Assembly: GCA_963849115.1 (NCBI GenBank) | Contig: CAWKGK010000009.1 | Coordinates: forward strand, 434,001-498,000 | DNA length: 64,000 nucleotides | Source of the DNA: JACDAL01 sp963849115 | GTDB lineage: Bacteria > Actinomycetota > CADDZG01 > WHSQ01 | Direction: 5' to 3' | Part shown: positions 35,816 through 43,170 of the stretch, piece by piece | Layout of the letters: each line of letters opens with the position of its first letter | Position numbering within the stretch: position 1 is the stretch's first letter | The notes under the pieces: model-generated | Databases searched by the model: none | Told to the model about the DNA's origin: nothing | What the model saw: only the letters and a program-made list of their open reading frames with translations | Position numbers and translations under genes: made by a program

Positions 35816-37438
35816 ATGCGAAAGAGACAAGCTTCCGGAGCGCTGGCGATCCTAATCGCAGTTGTGCCTCTCGGCCCCGCCGCCGCACAGCGGCAGCCGG
35901 GGTCTGAGCCCTGGCTGATAACGCCCGTCGACCACGCCATCGTCCGCCACTTCGAGGCTCCCTCGTCGGCCTACGGCCCGGGCCATCGCGGCATAGATTT
36001 CGGCGTCGCCGAGGGGACTCTCGTGCGGTCGGCTGCGGCCGGGACCGTGAAGTTCGCGGGGCTGGTGGCCGGCCGGAGGGCCGTCACCGTCGTGCACACA
36101 GGCGGCCTCGAGACCACCTACTCGTTGCTTTCGGAGATCCGGGTTTCCACGGGACAGAAGATAGCCCGGGGGCGCTTCGTGGGAGTGGCGGGCAGCGCCC
36201 ACAGTGGACAGGGGAGCGGCCTCCACTTCGGAGTGAAGCTGGACGGGGCCTATGTCGACCCGGTCTTGTTTCTCGGCCCCCTGGATCTCTCCGCAGCAGT
36301 CCATCTCGCACCTCTGGTGGAGAGCCTGGAGGAGATCGATGGCGAGCCCTCCGGGGCCGAGCGGGAGGGCAAGAGGACAGGTGCCGGCACCCACGTTCAA
36401 GCGTGCCGCCGGACCCCGACTCTGGATCGGCGTCCGCCTCCGCCCAACGACAACGTCGCGGTTGCCGTCGCGGGCATCGGTAGTGAGACCGTCACAAGCC
36501 TCCCGCTGCTCTACACGAGCGCCTTCGGTCCCGAGGCTCTCGGCTATGACCCCGCTAAGGTCTATTACTTCTCCTACGCGGGCAACAGGGGGCCGCGAGG
36601 TCATATCCCCTACGACCGCAGGGCCACCTACGGCAGCCTCTCACGAGCGGGGAACCGTCTGAGGCGCTTGCTGGCCCGCATCGGGCGGGAGCATCCCGGT
36701 TCGGAGGTGGATCTCTTCGCTCACTCCCAGGGAGGGCTGCTGGCTCGGCTTTCGCTCGAGGGGCTGGTCGGAGCGTGGAGAACGGGGCTGCCACGCATCG
36801 AGCACATGGTCACGCTCGCCACTCCCCACCGGGGGGCGCCTGTGGCCGGTCTGCCCTCCGACCTCGAGAGCTCCTCGCCTGCCGGCCGACTTGGCGCTCG
36901 CTTGGTCTTGGACTCGCTCGGCCGTTGGGCGGCGAACGGAGGTCCGATCCCGGACCCGCGGGCACAGGCGGTGCGACAGCTGGCGCCCGGTTCGGGCGTG
37001 ATCAGACGGCTCGGAAGTCACGACACGTCTTTCGGGACCAGGTTCCTGTCCCTGGCTGCGGCGGGGGATGTCGCGGTCCCCACCGCCCGCTCGGACCTAT
37101 ACGGCGCCACCCATCACGTCGTGAGTCCCGGTGGGCTCAACGCCCACGGGGAGATCGTGCGTTCGGACTCCGCACGCGCCTACGCCTACTCATTCCTGCG
37201 GGACGCAGCCCCCGGCTGCCGCTCTTCGTGGGAGACGAGTGGGCGATTCCTGGGGGGAGCGATCGACTTCATCGAGAGCCATGTGGGCGGCCTCTACCGG
37301 TGGCTCGACGACACGGCCGGCGGCGGCGCGGCCCGCGCCCTCTCCTGGGCTGCGAGTGCGGCCTCGAAGGTGGGAGCCCGGCTGTGGCGGGGGGCGAGAG
37401 GCGCGGCCGGGTGGTTGTGGTCGGCTATGTCACCGTGA
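35816..37438 (+). CDS. Secreted LytM/M23-like domain fused to an alpha/beta-hydrolase (lipase-like)
   Basis: This 540-residue protein has a signal peptide (MRKRQ followed by ALAILIAVVPLGPAAAQ). Residues of about 40-155 form a LytM/M23 domain with GHRGIDFGV (zinc His and Asp near 57 and 61) and SGLHFGV. The usual H-x-H motif is here G-x-H, so the catalytic-base histidine is lost and the domain may only bind peptidoglycan. Residues of about 220-460 look like a lipase or PGAP1-like alpha/beta-hydrolase with GxSxG serine in FAHSQGGLLARL near 304, preceded by YYFSYAG and followed by VTLATPHRGAP. The C-terminus has a small-residue-rich tail. The fusion is unusual. The ATG at 35816 fits the signal peptide. 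Confidence 0.78.
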   Translation: MRKRQASGALAILIAVVPLGPAAAQRQPGSEPWLITPVDHAIVRHFEAPSSAYGPGHRGIDFGVAEGTLVRSAAAGTVKFAGLVAGRRAVTVVHTGGLETTYSLLSEIRVSTGQKIARGRFVGVAGSAHSGQGSGLHFGVKLDGAYVDPVLFLGPLDLSAAVHLAPLVESLEEIDGEPSGAEREGKRTGAGTHVQACRRTPTLDRRPPPPNDNVAVAVAGIGSETVTSLPLLYTSAFGPEALGYDPAKVYYFSYAGNRGPRGHIPYDRRATYGSLSRAGNRLRRLLARIGREHPGSEVDLFAHSQGGLLARLSLEGLVGAWRTGLPRIEHMVTLATPHRGAPVAGLPSDLESSSPAGRLGARLVLDSLGRWAANGGPIPDPRAQAVRQLAPGSGVIRRLGSHDTSFGTRFLSLAAAGDVAVPTARSDLYGATHHVVSPGGLNAHGEIVRSDSARAYAYSFLRDAAPGCRSSWETSGRFLGGAIDFIESHVGGLYRWLDDTAGGGAARALSWAASAASKVGARLWRGARGAAGWLWSAMSP

Positions 37439-37515
37439 CCGAGCCGCGCCGGTTCGACCTAGTGGCCGGGCCACCTGGTGCGCAAGGATTGCCGGGCCAG
37501 GGGCGGGCAAAAGAA

Positions 37516-37562
37516 AGAGCCCTCTCCGTCGGGGGGGATGGGCGGATAACGGAGAGGGCTCT
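37516..37562. terminator. 14-bp inverted repeat after the LytM-lipase gene
   Basis: AGAGCCCTCTCCGT at 37516-37529 has its exact reverse complement at 37549-37562, with a 19-base G-rich loop. It is 77 bp after the stop codon. On the plus strand no T run follows; on the minus strand it is followed by TTTCTTTTG, so it would work better as a minus-strand terminator although no minus-strand gene ends here. The 299-bp gap 37439-37737 holds no coding sequence that I can support. Confidence 0.5.
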
Positions 37563-37624
37563 AGACCCGGGGGACGAAGCGAAGCCCCGATCCCGGGAAG
37601 CTGTAACTTGGCTCTGACCAACAT

Positions 37625-37640
37625 TGTGAAGTTTTTCACA
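37625..37640. promoter_or_regulatory. CRP/GlxR-like binding site
   Basis: TGTGA-AGTTTT-TCACA matches the CRP-family consensus TGTGA-N6-TCACA at all ten fixed positions. It lies 97 bp before the ATG of the YgjP-like gene in the gap 37439-37737. In actinobacteria GlxR uses this consensus. Binding is not shown; in 64 kb a chance match is possible but unlikely. Confidence 0.45.
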
Positions 37641-37737
37641 TGCTATTTCAAGCCAGATGGGGGCAGAGAACGACCTGCTTTTTTGGTCCACGGATACAAA
37701 ACGTGAAGTGGGGGCGTCTCCCCTCTAGCATGCGCTC

Positions 37738-38307
37738 ATGGGCCTTCACAAGTCGTTGTTGGATCACTCCGAGTTGAACCGCCTCCCGGTGGACATTCCG
37801 GGGCTCGAGGACGACTTCGACAGGGTCGAGGTGCGCCGCAGCCAGCGCCGTAAAAAGACGATCTCGGCCGAGATCGTGGGCCGGGCCTTGGTGGTGTCGA
37901 TTCCCCACAGATTGTCGCGCGCCGAGGAGCAGGAGTGGGTGGCCCGCATGGCATCCCGAATGTCTGAGCGCAGGCGTCGGGATCGGCTCAATTCGGACGG
38001 CGATCTCGCCCGCAGAGCTGCGGAGCTTGCGGACTCCTACCTCGATGGCGTCCGTCCCGCCCGGATCGTCTGGGTCCCGACTCAGAAATCGCGTTGGGGG
38101 TCGTGCTCGGTGGCCGACGGAGATATCCGGCTCTCGCTGGCTCTCGCCGACTATCCGACCTGGGTGAGGGACTATGTCATCGTCCATGAACTGGCGCATC
38201 TGACCGTGCCCGATCACTCCCCACGCTTCTGGGGGCTCGTCAATCGTTATCCGATGACCGAGCGCGCCCGAGGCTTTCTCATAGCGAAGGGGGAGGAGGA
38301 GGGATAG
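37738..38307 (+). CDS. YgjP-like (DUF45) M48-type metallopeptidase
   Basis: This 189-residue protein has the YgjP/WLM pattern: an N-terminal VRRSQRRKKTISAEI block, KSRWGSCS near residue 120, and the zinc motif VIVHELAHL with the third ligand in DHSPRFW. It lacks a signal peptide and is probably a cytosolic zinc peptidase of unknown target. The ATG at 37738 is the first in frame. A CRP-like site lies upstream. It converges with the rhodanese-like gene. Confidence 0.85.
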   Translation: MGLHKSLLDHSELNRLPVDIPGLEDDFDRVEVRRSQRRKKTISAEIVGRALVVSIPHRLSRAEEQEWVARMASRMSERRRRDRLNSDGDLARRAAELADSYLDGVRPARIVWVPTQKSRWGSCSVADGDIRLSLALADYPTWVRDYVIVHELAHLTVPDHSPRFWGLVNRYPMTERARGFLIAKGEEEG

Positions 38308-38326
38308 GCCGGCCCCGCGAAGGGCG

Positions 38327-38947
38327 TTAACCGTAGGGTTCTAGTTTGCGGCGCCGAGGGGCAGCCTTGGTCTTCCAGAAGAGCAACTCGGAGACGCCCG
38401 CCCGCTCCAGAATCCCCACCGCCAGGCCGGCCCTCACGCCGAAACCCGCCGCAAGGGCGACCAGTCCCTTGTCTCGCAACTCCTCGGCACGGTTCCACAG
38501 GAGCTCCACCGGAATGCTCAGGTCCGCTTCCTCCAGGATGCGTCCGGGGTCGGAGATGTCCAGCACCAGAGCGTCGGGAGGATCGTGGCCCTCCACCACC
38601 TCCGTAGACGCGGGTGCACCGTGGACGTTGATCCACGAGTTGACCCCGTCCTCGAGCGCTCCCAAGACTGTGAAACCCTTACCCCTGAGGGAGGCAGCCG
38701 CATTGTTGAGGTTGGCGTTGGGGGCATCCATAAGAATCAGCGGCAGGCTCAAGGGAAGGCAGTCGCGGGCCCGGCCCGACATACCGGGCCCGAACTCATA
38801 AACAAGCCCGAGAGAGCCGGGGATGTGGACTTCGAGGTAGGAGTCGATGGCTCTGAGGTCGACATAGGAGGCGCCTTGTCGCACCAATCCGTCGGCGCTC
38901 TGGAAGCTGAGCTGGTGCAGCGTGCTGATCGGCATCGGCGTATCCAT
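38327..38947 (-). CDS. Rhodanese-like protein lacking the catalytic cysteine
   Basis: This protein of about 206 residues resembles two rhodanese folds in tandem. The first has YVDLRAIDSYLEVHIPGSLGL near residue 30, the second ALVLDISDPGRILEEADLSI followed by LVALAAGFGVRAGLAVGIL near 165. The position of the active Cys in the C-x-x-G-x-R-(S/A) loop of the second domain is Ala-Gly, so sulfur transfer by it is unlikely and a binding role is more plausible. The start is the ATG at 38947 (another at 38935); the frame upstream overlaps the divergent fxsA and is shadow. Confidence 0.65.
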   Translation of the reverse strand: MDTPMPISTLHQLSFQSADGLVRQGASYVDLRAIDSYLEVHIPGSLGLVYEFGPGMSGRARDCLPLSLPLILMDAPNANLNNAAASLRGKGFTVLGALEDGVNSWINVHGAPASTEVVEGHDPPDALVLDISDPGRILEEADLSIPVELLWNRAEELRDKGLVALAAGFGVRAGLAVGILERAGVSELLFWKTKAAPRRRKLEPYG

Positions 38948-38975
38948 ATCAGAAAGGGCGAGGGATACTTGACGT

Positions 38976-39503
38976 ATGGCGCCCCTGCTCTTGGTCCTGT
39001 TGCTGGTAGTTCCAATCGTCGAGCTGTGGGTCATCGTCTCAGTGGCGAGTTCAGTGGGTGTGCCGGAAACCATTCTCTTGCTGGTCGCGATCTCTGTAGC
39101 CGGAGCTTGGCTGCTCAAGCAACAGGGCATGCAGACGTGGCGCCGCCTTCAGCTGAGCCTCCAGCGTGGGGCCATGCCGGCCGAGGAGGTCACGGACGGG
39201 GCTCTGATCTTGTTTGGGGGCGCGCTGCTGTTGACTCCGGGATTCATCACCGACCTCGTTGGGTTGGTCTTGCTGCTACCCCCCTCGAGGACGGTGATCA
39301 AGCGAGCTTTCCGAAAGGTGTTCGTTCGGTGGTTGGGAAAGCGAACGGGCTTCGAGTCTCGGCGACGACCCACAGAGGTGAAGGTGGTCAACGTAGAGCG
39401 GGTCGGGAGCCGTCCCCCTACGGAGAGTCCCCCTGTTGACCCCTCCTCCCCTGTTGACCCCTCCTCCTCTCTACACGAGGGCGGTTCTCGGGATAAAACC
39501 TGA
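38976..39503 (+). CDS. fxsA: FxsA family membrane protein
   Basis: This 175-residue protein has the FxsA pattern: hydrophobic segments at about 1-22 and 25-50 with VELWVIVSVAS, then GALILFGGALLLTPGFITD and a third hydrophobic stretch (LVGLVLLLPPSR). FxsA in E. coli eases phage T7 exclusion by F plasmid; its normal role is unknown. The C-terminal tail is hydrophilic and includes PVDPSS twice, encoded by an 18-bp tandem repeat. Its last 86 bp overlap the convergent gene at 39418-39840. Confidence 0.88.
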   Translation: MAPLLLVLLLVVPIVELWVIVSVASSVGVPETILLLVAISVAGAWLLKQQGMQTWRRLQLSLQRGAMPAEEVTDGALILFGGALLLTPGFITDLVGLVLLLPPSRTVIKRAFRKVFVRWLGKRTGFESRRRPTEVKVVNVERVGSRPPTESPPVDPSSPVDPSSSLHEGGSRDKT

Positions 39504-39840
39504 CGGGGCCCACCCACCCCTGCTCGGGATAGGGGGCCCGCCGGAAGTCCTCTGGAGCGCGGCGGTGGGCGTTGATGCGCACGCGCAGGGACTCGGGAAA
39601 CTCCTGCTCGTGAACTCGGCACCCAGCTTCGTGAGCGGCCTCCAAAGCCTTGTCCATCGTGGGGTACACCCACCGTTTCCAGCTGCCCGAGTGGGTTACG
39701 AGCACGGCCTGGGCACCGCCCAACCCGGTTCGCATGACGACGGCCTCGACCTCTTCTGCTTCACCCGCAACGAGCTCCTTCGGCGAACGCGGCGCGCGCA
39801 CAGGATCCGAGTGTCGCTCGAACGGCCATGCACGCTCCAC
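39418..39840 (-). CDS. Conserved-looking hypothetical protein convergent with fxsA
   Basis: This protein of about 140 residues reads sensibly and with low complexity only at its end: ERAWPFERHSDPVR at the start, EVEAVVMRTGLGGAQAVLV, SGSWKRWVYPTM, RVRINAHRRAPEDF, and APYPEQGWVGPVRFYPENRP. I believe similar short proteins exist in other actinobacteria but cannot name a family. The C-terminal tail (GQQGRR twice) comes from the tandem repeat shared with fxsA. I place the start at the GTG at 39840; a GTG at 39870 is possible. The 3' overlap of 86 bp with fxsA is unusual but both frames look real. Confidence 0.55.
   Translation of the reverse strand: MERAWPFERHSDPVRAPRSPKELVAGEAEEVEAVVMRTGLGGAQAVLVTHSGSWKRWVYPTMDKALEAAHEAGCRVHEQEFPESLRVRINAHRRAPEDFRRAPYPEQGWVGPVRFYPENRPRVERRRGQQGRRGQQGDSP
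39431..39466. repeat. Two perfect 18-bp tandem repeats in the overlap of two convergent genes
   Basis: The unit CCCTGTTGACCCCTCCTC occurs at 39431-39448 and 39449-39466. As its length is a multiple of three, it lengthens the tails of both genes in frame: PVDPSS twice in FxsA and GQQGRR twice in the minus-strand protein. Confidence 0.9.
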
Positions 39841-39932
39841 GGCGGCAACGCTACCCCAGCCCGACCTCACAGGCCACTCTCTCGCCACACTCAAGGCGCG
39901 AGCGCAGGTGACTGTGCATGCTAGGGGACCGT

Positions 39933-40721
39933 TCAGATGACGAGACCGCCGTCTACGCAAAGCACTTGGCCGGTGATGTAGTCGGAGTCTTTCGACGCCA
40001 GGAACACGAAGGCGGGGGCTATCTCCTCCGGTGTCCCGTAGCGTCCCAGCGCGAAGCGGGCAAGCCTCTTCTCAGCCATATCAGGATCTTTCAGCAAAGG
40101 CTCGGTCATGCTTGTGAGTGCGGCCGGCGCGATCGCGTTCACGTTGATCGCCAAGCGTCCCAGCTCTTTGGCCCAAGTCTTGGTGAGCCCGACTACACCC
40201 ATCTTTGCGGCCGCGTAATTTGACTGTCCCGCGGCCCCCAACAGCCCGGACGCGGATGCAACATTGATTATCTTTCGATGCAGCAGCAGGCCTTTATCGG
40301 CCTCCGCTCTTGCGAGAGGACGCCAGTGTTGAACCAGTGCACGCCCGCATGCCCACGTTCCCTTTAGGTGAACGTTTACGACCGTGTCCCAGTCTTCCTC
40401 GGACATGTTGTGCAACATTCGATCGCGCAGAACACCAGCGTTGTTAACGAGCACGTCCACTGCGCCGAAGGCCGAAAGGGTTTCTTCCAAAAGCGAGTTG
40501 GCGCTATCGACGGTTCCAATGGGGGCCGCGTTCGAGACGGCCCGGCCCCCTTGCGACACGATTGAGGAAGCGGCCTTGGAGGCCGCGTCTTCATCGATGT
40601 CATTGACCAGGACGTTCGCTCCCTCGGAGGCAAAAGCTCGTGCAACGGCTAGACCGATGCCGGCTCCGGCACCGGTGACGATGCAACCCCTCCCCTTCAG
40701 TCTTTCTGCGACGGATGCCAT
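39933..40721 (-). CDS. SDR family oxidoreductase (FabG-like)
   Basis: This 262-residue short-chain dehydrogenase has TGAGAGIGLAVARA near residue 17, NNAGVLRD near 92, and a complete catalytic set with Ser in INVASASG and the Y-x-x-x-K pair in SNYAAAKMGVVG. It ends in GGLVI. It probably reduces a 3-oxoacyl thioester or oxidises a hydroxyacyl-CoA. The neighbours are unrelated. The ATG at 40721 is preferred to the GTG at 40724. Confidence 0.88.
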   Translation of the reverse strand: MASVAERLKGRGCIVTGAGAGIGLAVARAFASEGANVLVNDIDEDAASKAASSIVSQGGRAVSNAAPIGTVDSANSLLEETLSAFGAVDVLVNNAGVLRDRMLHNMSEEDWDTVVNVHLKGTWACGRALVQHWRPLARAEADKGLLLHRKIINVASASGLLGAAGQSNYAAAKMGVVGLTKTWAKELGRLAINVNAIAPAALTSMTEPLLKDPDMAEKRLARFALGRYGTPEEIAPAFVFLASKDSDYITGQVLCVDGGLVI

Positions 40722-40768
40722 CACCGGCGCATCCTATCGATCCGGCTCCCGTCCGTTAGGCTCGAGTG

Positions 40769-41248
40769 ATGGAACAAGCAAAGAAGGTGCCGCTGACACA
40801 GAATGCCTATGACCGCCTCGAGGCCGAGCTTGCCTTTTTGGAAGGCGAAGCGCGCGAGAAGGTCATCGGCGATATAGCAACCGCTCGTGCACACGGCGAC
40901 TTGAGCGAGAACGCGGAATATCATGCCGCCAAGGACCAACAAGGTCTTCAAGAGGCACGCGTTCGACAGCTACGCCAGATGATCGAAAACGCCGAGATCA
41001 TCGAGGCGCGGGACGACGGAATCATCAAGCCGGGCACGATCGTGACGATTCGCTATCAGGGTGACGAGGAGCCCGAGTCTTACTTCTACGGTCTGCGGGA
41101 AGAGAAGCAGGGTGGGTACGACGTAGTCACCCCGGACTCACCCCTGGGCAGGGTGCTGTTGGGACGCACGGCCGGGGAGACGGTTACCGCGACCGTGCCC
41201 GCGGGCGAGCTCAAAGTGGACATCGAAGAGGTTCGAGTTCCCGCCTAG
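40769..41248 (+). CDS. greA: Transcription elongation factor GreA
   Basis: This 159-residue protein has the N-terminal coiled coil with the acidic tip GDLSENAEYHAAK, which enters the RNA polymerase secondary channel and stimulates cleavage of backtracked RNA, and the C-terminal FKBP-like domain with VTPDSPLGRVLLGRTAGE. The ATG at 40769 is used (a GTG lies just before). Its TAG at 41246-41248 lies in a CTAG that also holds the stop of the convergent amidohydrolase. Confidence 0.95.
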   Translation: MEQAKKVPLTQNAYDRLEAELAFLEGEAREKVIGDIATARAHGDLSENAEYHAAKDQQGLQEARVRQLRQMIENAEIIEARDDGIIKPGTIVTIRYQGDEEPESYFYGLREEKQGGYDVVTPDSPLGRVLLGRTAGETVTATVPAGELKVDIEEVRVPA

Positions 41249-42303
41249 CGCGCCCTGACTCCCTGTCTCCATACCGCCCCGACGCGTACGAGATCTCGAG
41301 CGCGTTCTAGCTGCGCGCGGTTGATCCCCACGAGGTCCGCAACTTTTCCCTCGGCGATCACCCCGCGGTCGTGGAGCCTCAGATGCCGGGCCGCGTCTCG
41401 AGTGGCCGCCGCAACGATGTCGCGTAGAGTCATCCCGGCCGCCTCCATAGCCGTCACCTCGAGCCGGTCGATCCCTGGCCGAGGCCCGGAGTTGCCGAGG
41501 TCGGTGCCGTAGACGACCTTGCCGCCTGCTGCAAGAAAAGCTTCTAGGTTGGCGACGGCCGTTCTCCGGTCGGCGCCGCGGCGCACAGAAAGTGTCGGCA
41601 CGATCACCATCCTCTGGGCCACCATGCGCTCGATGAGCTCTGCTGGGATGGCGTCCGGCCCCATGAGCATGTGTGCAAGTTCGTCCATGCCCGCATCGAG
41701 TGCCTTGACCAGCTCGTCGAGTCCCGCGACGTGGCCGGTGACGCCGAGGCCCCTCTCCCGCGCTGCGGTCACGATGAGCTCGAGTGTCGCCTCGTCGAGG
41801 GTCGGCCCCACGGCGGGATTGAGCGCCACCTTGATGACGGCAGCGCCACCGTCCGCTTGCTCCGCAACGGCCGTTGGCGCGTCGCCGGGTGAGGCTACGA
41901 CCCGGCCGGTCCCCTTCGGCGCCCACGGCGCTCTCGTCGGGTAGCCGTCGGGGGCGGTCAGCATCTGTCCCGCCGCCACCAACAGGGGTCCGCTTTCAGG
42001 AGCACGCGAGCCCTCGACCAGGGGCCAGATCAGATGCGGAGGCCACGCCAGATCGCGAGCGGTAGTGACACCGCCGAGGAGCAGTGTCCGGGGTGAATAG
42101 AAGCCGATGTGGACGTGGCAGTCGATAAATCCCGGAACCAGGAACATGTCTGAGGCGTCGAGCACGTCGGCCTGGGCCGGAATCTCCACGGAGGAGGAGG
42201 GGCCCGCTGCGGCGATCCGACCATCGGACAGCAGGACGACTGAGTCGGGCACGGGTGTGAGGGCCTCCCCGAGCAGGGCGGTCGCACCGATGATCGCGTC
42301 CAT
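41245..42303 (-). CDS. Imidazolonepropionase-like amidohydrolase
   Basis: This 352-residue protein of the amidohydrolase superfamily has metal residues in PGFIDCHVHIGFYS near residue 66, a lysine in VIKVAL, GVTGHVAG, and VVYGTDLGN near 270. It fits the branch annotated as imidazolonepropionase-like or prolidase-like hydrolases, with an unknown substrate. The LLLGGVTTARDL segment is typical. It starts with ATG at 42303 and is not part of a visible operon. Confidence 0.8.
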   Translation of the reverse strand: MDAIIGATALLGEALTPVPDSVVLLSDGRIAAAGPSSSVEIPAQADVLDASDMFLVPGFIDCHVHIGFYSPRTLLLGGVTTARDLAWPPHLIWPLVEGSRAPESGPLLVAAGQMLTAPDGYPTRAPWAPKGTGRVVASPGDAPTAVAEQADGGAAVIKVALNPAVGPTLDEATLELIVTAARERGLGVTGHVAGLDELVKALDAGMDELAHMLMGPDAIPAELIERMVAQRMVIVPTLSVRRGADRRTAVANLEAFLAAGGKVVYGTDLGNSGPRPGIDRLEVTAMEAAGMTLRDIVAAATRDAARHLRLHDRGVIAEGKVADLVGINRAQLERARDLVRVGAVWRQGVRAR

Positions 42304-42435
42304 GCTTCCAGATTCGCACCGACGCGCCCTTCGGCTGCCCGACCCGGCGGCCGACAAAGCCTCCTAAGCGGTCGTTCTACGACAAAGCTGCGAAATGTGG
42401 CTTCCCAAATGGGACTCCCCACTAGGGTGAGCGGC

Positions 42436-43170
42436 GTGAAAAAAGCGCTGGTTGCGGTTGTGGCTGTGGGAGTGCTCCTCGCAGCTGAGGTCGTTGTTGC
42501 TATGCGGCGCGACTACCTGCCGACCGAACCCGCGCTCGAGATTGCGGGCGAGTTCGGGCCCGTTGGCGGTTCCGAGCTCGAGCTCGTCGTTCTGGGCGAC
42601 TCAACCGCGGCCGGAGTCGGGGCCGGAACTCCGGCAAACGCCTATCCGACCCTTCTGGCCCGCCGCTTGGCTCAAGATGGCCGCAGGGTGCGCCTGACCG
42701 TGCTGGGGGCGTCCGGAGCCAGAGTCAAGGACGTGCTCGACGAACAGGCACCGGCTGCCGGCGCCCTGACTCCCGACCTCATCTTCGTGGGAATCGGCGC
42801 CAACGACACCACTCATTTGACGCCCCTGAGTGAGGTGTCGGCCGATATGGGCGGGGTCCTTGACCTGCTCCTCAAAAGCGGCGCCACGGTTGTTGTTGCG
42901 GGCGCGCCCGACATGCGCGCGGAGGCCTTCTGGGAGCCGCTGCGCTCGATCACGGGCTGGCGCGGCCGCCGAGTTGCCGACGTCATCGAGGCAGAAGCGC
43001 GCAGCAGGGGAGTGTCGGTCGTCCCTCTGGCGGAGAGGACCGGAAGCTTCTTCGGCGCCGACCCCGACGAGTACTACAGCGCCGACCTCTTCCATCCCAG
43101 CCCCCGCGGTTACGAGCGATGGGCCGATGCCATCTTTCCGGTGCTGGAGCGGGCGCTGGCCGACGAATGA
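42436..43170 (+). CDS. SGNH/GDSL hydrolase with N-terminal membrane anchor
   Basis: This 244-residue protein has an N-terminal hydrophobic segment (ALVAVVAVGVLLAAEVVVA) and an SGNH domain. The catalytic serine is in LVVLGDSTAAG near residue 55, the Gly and Asn blocks in GASG and GIGANDTTHL, and the His-Asp pair in DLFHPSPRGY near 225. It likely deacylates lipids or acetylated sugars outside the membrane. The GTG at 42436 is chosen; a GTG nine bases upstream is possible. Its stop overlaps the next gene's ATG as ATGA. Confidence 0.83.
   Translation: MKKALVAVVAVGVLLAAEVVVAMRRDYLPTEPALEIAGEFGPVGGSELELVVLGDSTAAGVGAGTPANAYPTLLARRLAQDGRRVRLTVLGASGARVKDVLDEQAPAAGALTPDLIFVGIGANDTTHLTPLSEVSADMGGVLDLLLKSGATVVVAGAPDMRAEAFWEPLRSITGWRGRRVADVIEAEARSRGVSVVPLAERTGSFFGADPDEYYSADLFHPSPRGYERWADAIFPVLERALADE

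Noticed and set aside
37560..37640. Riboswitch-like segment (GGGGGACGAAGCGAAGCCCC region) in the gap before the YgjP-like gene
   Set aside because: The pattern faintly recalls c-di-GMP-I or c-di-AMP elements, but the conserved cores do not align and no expected stems form.
39436..39924. 162-codon plus-strand frame after fxsA
   Set aside because: It overlaps the minus-strand hypothetical gene, whose translation is much more protein-like.
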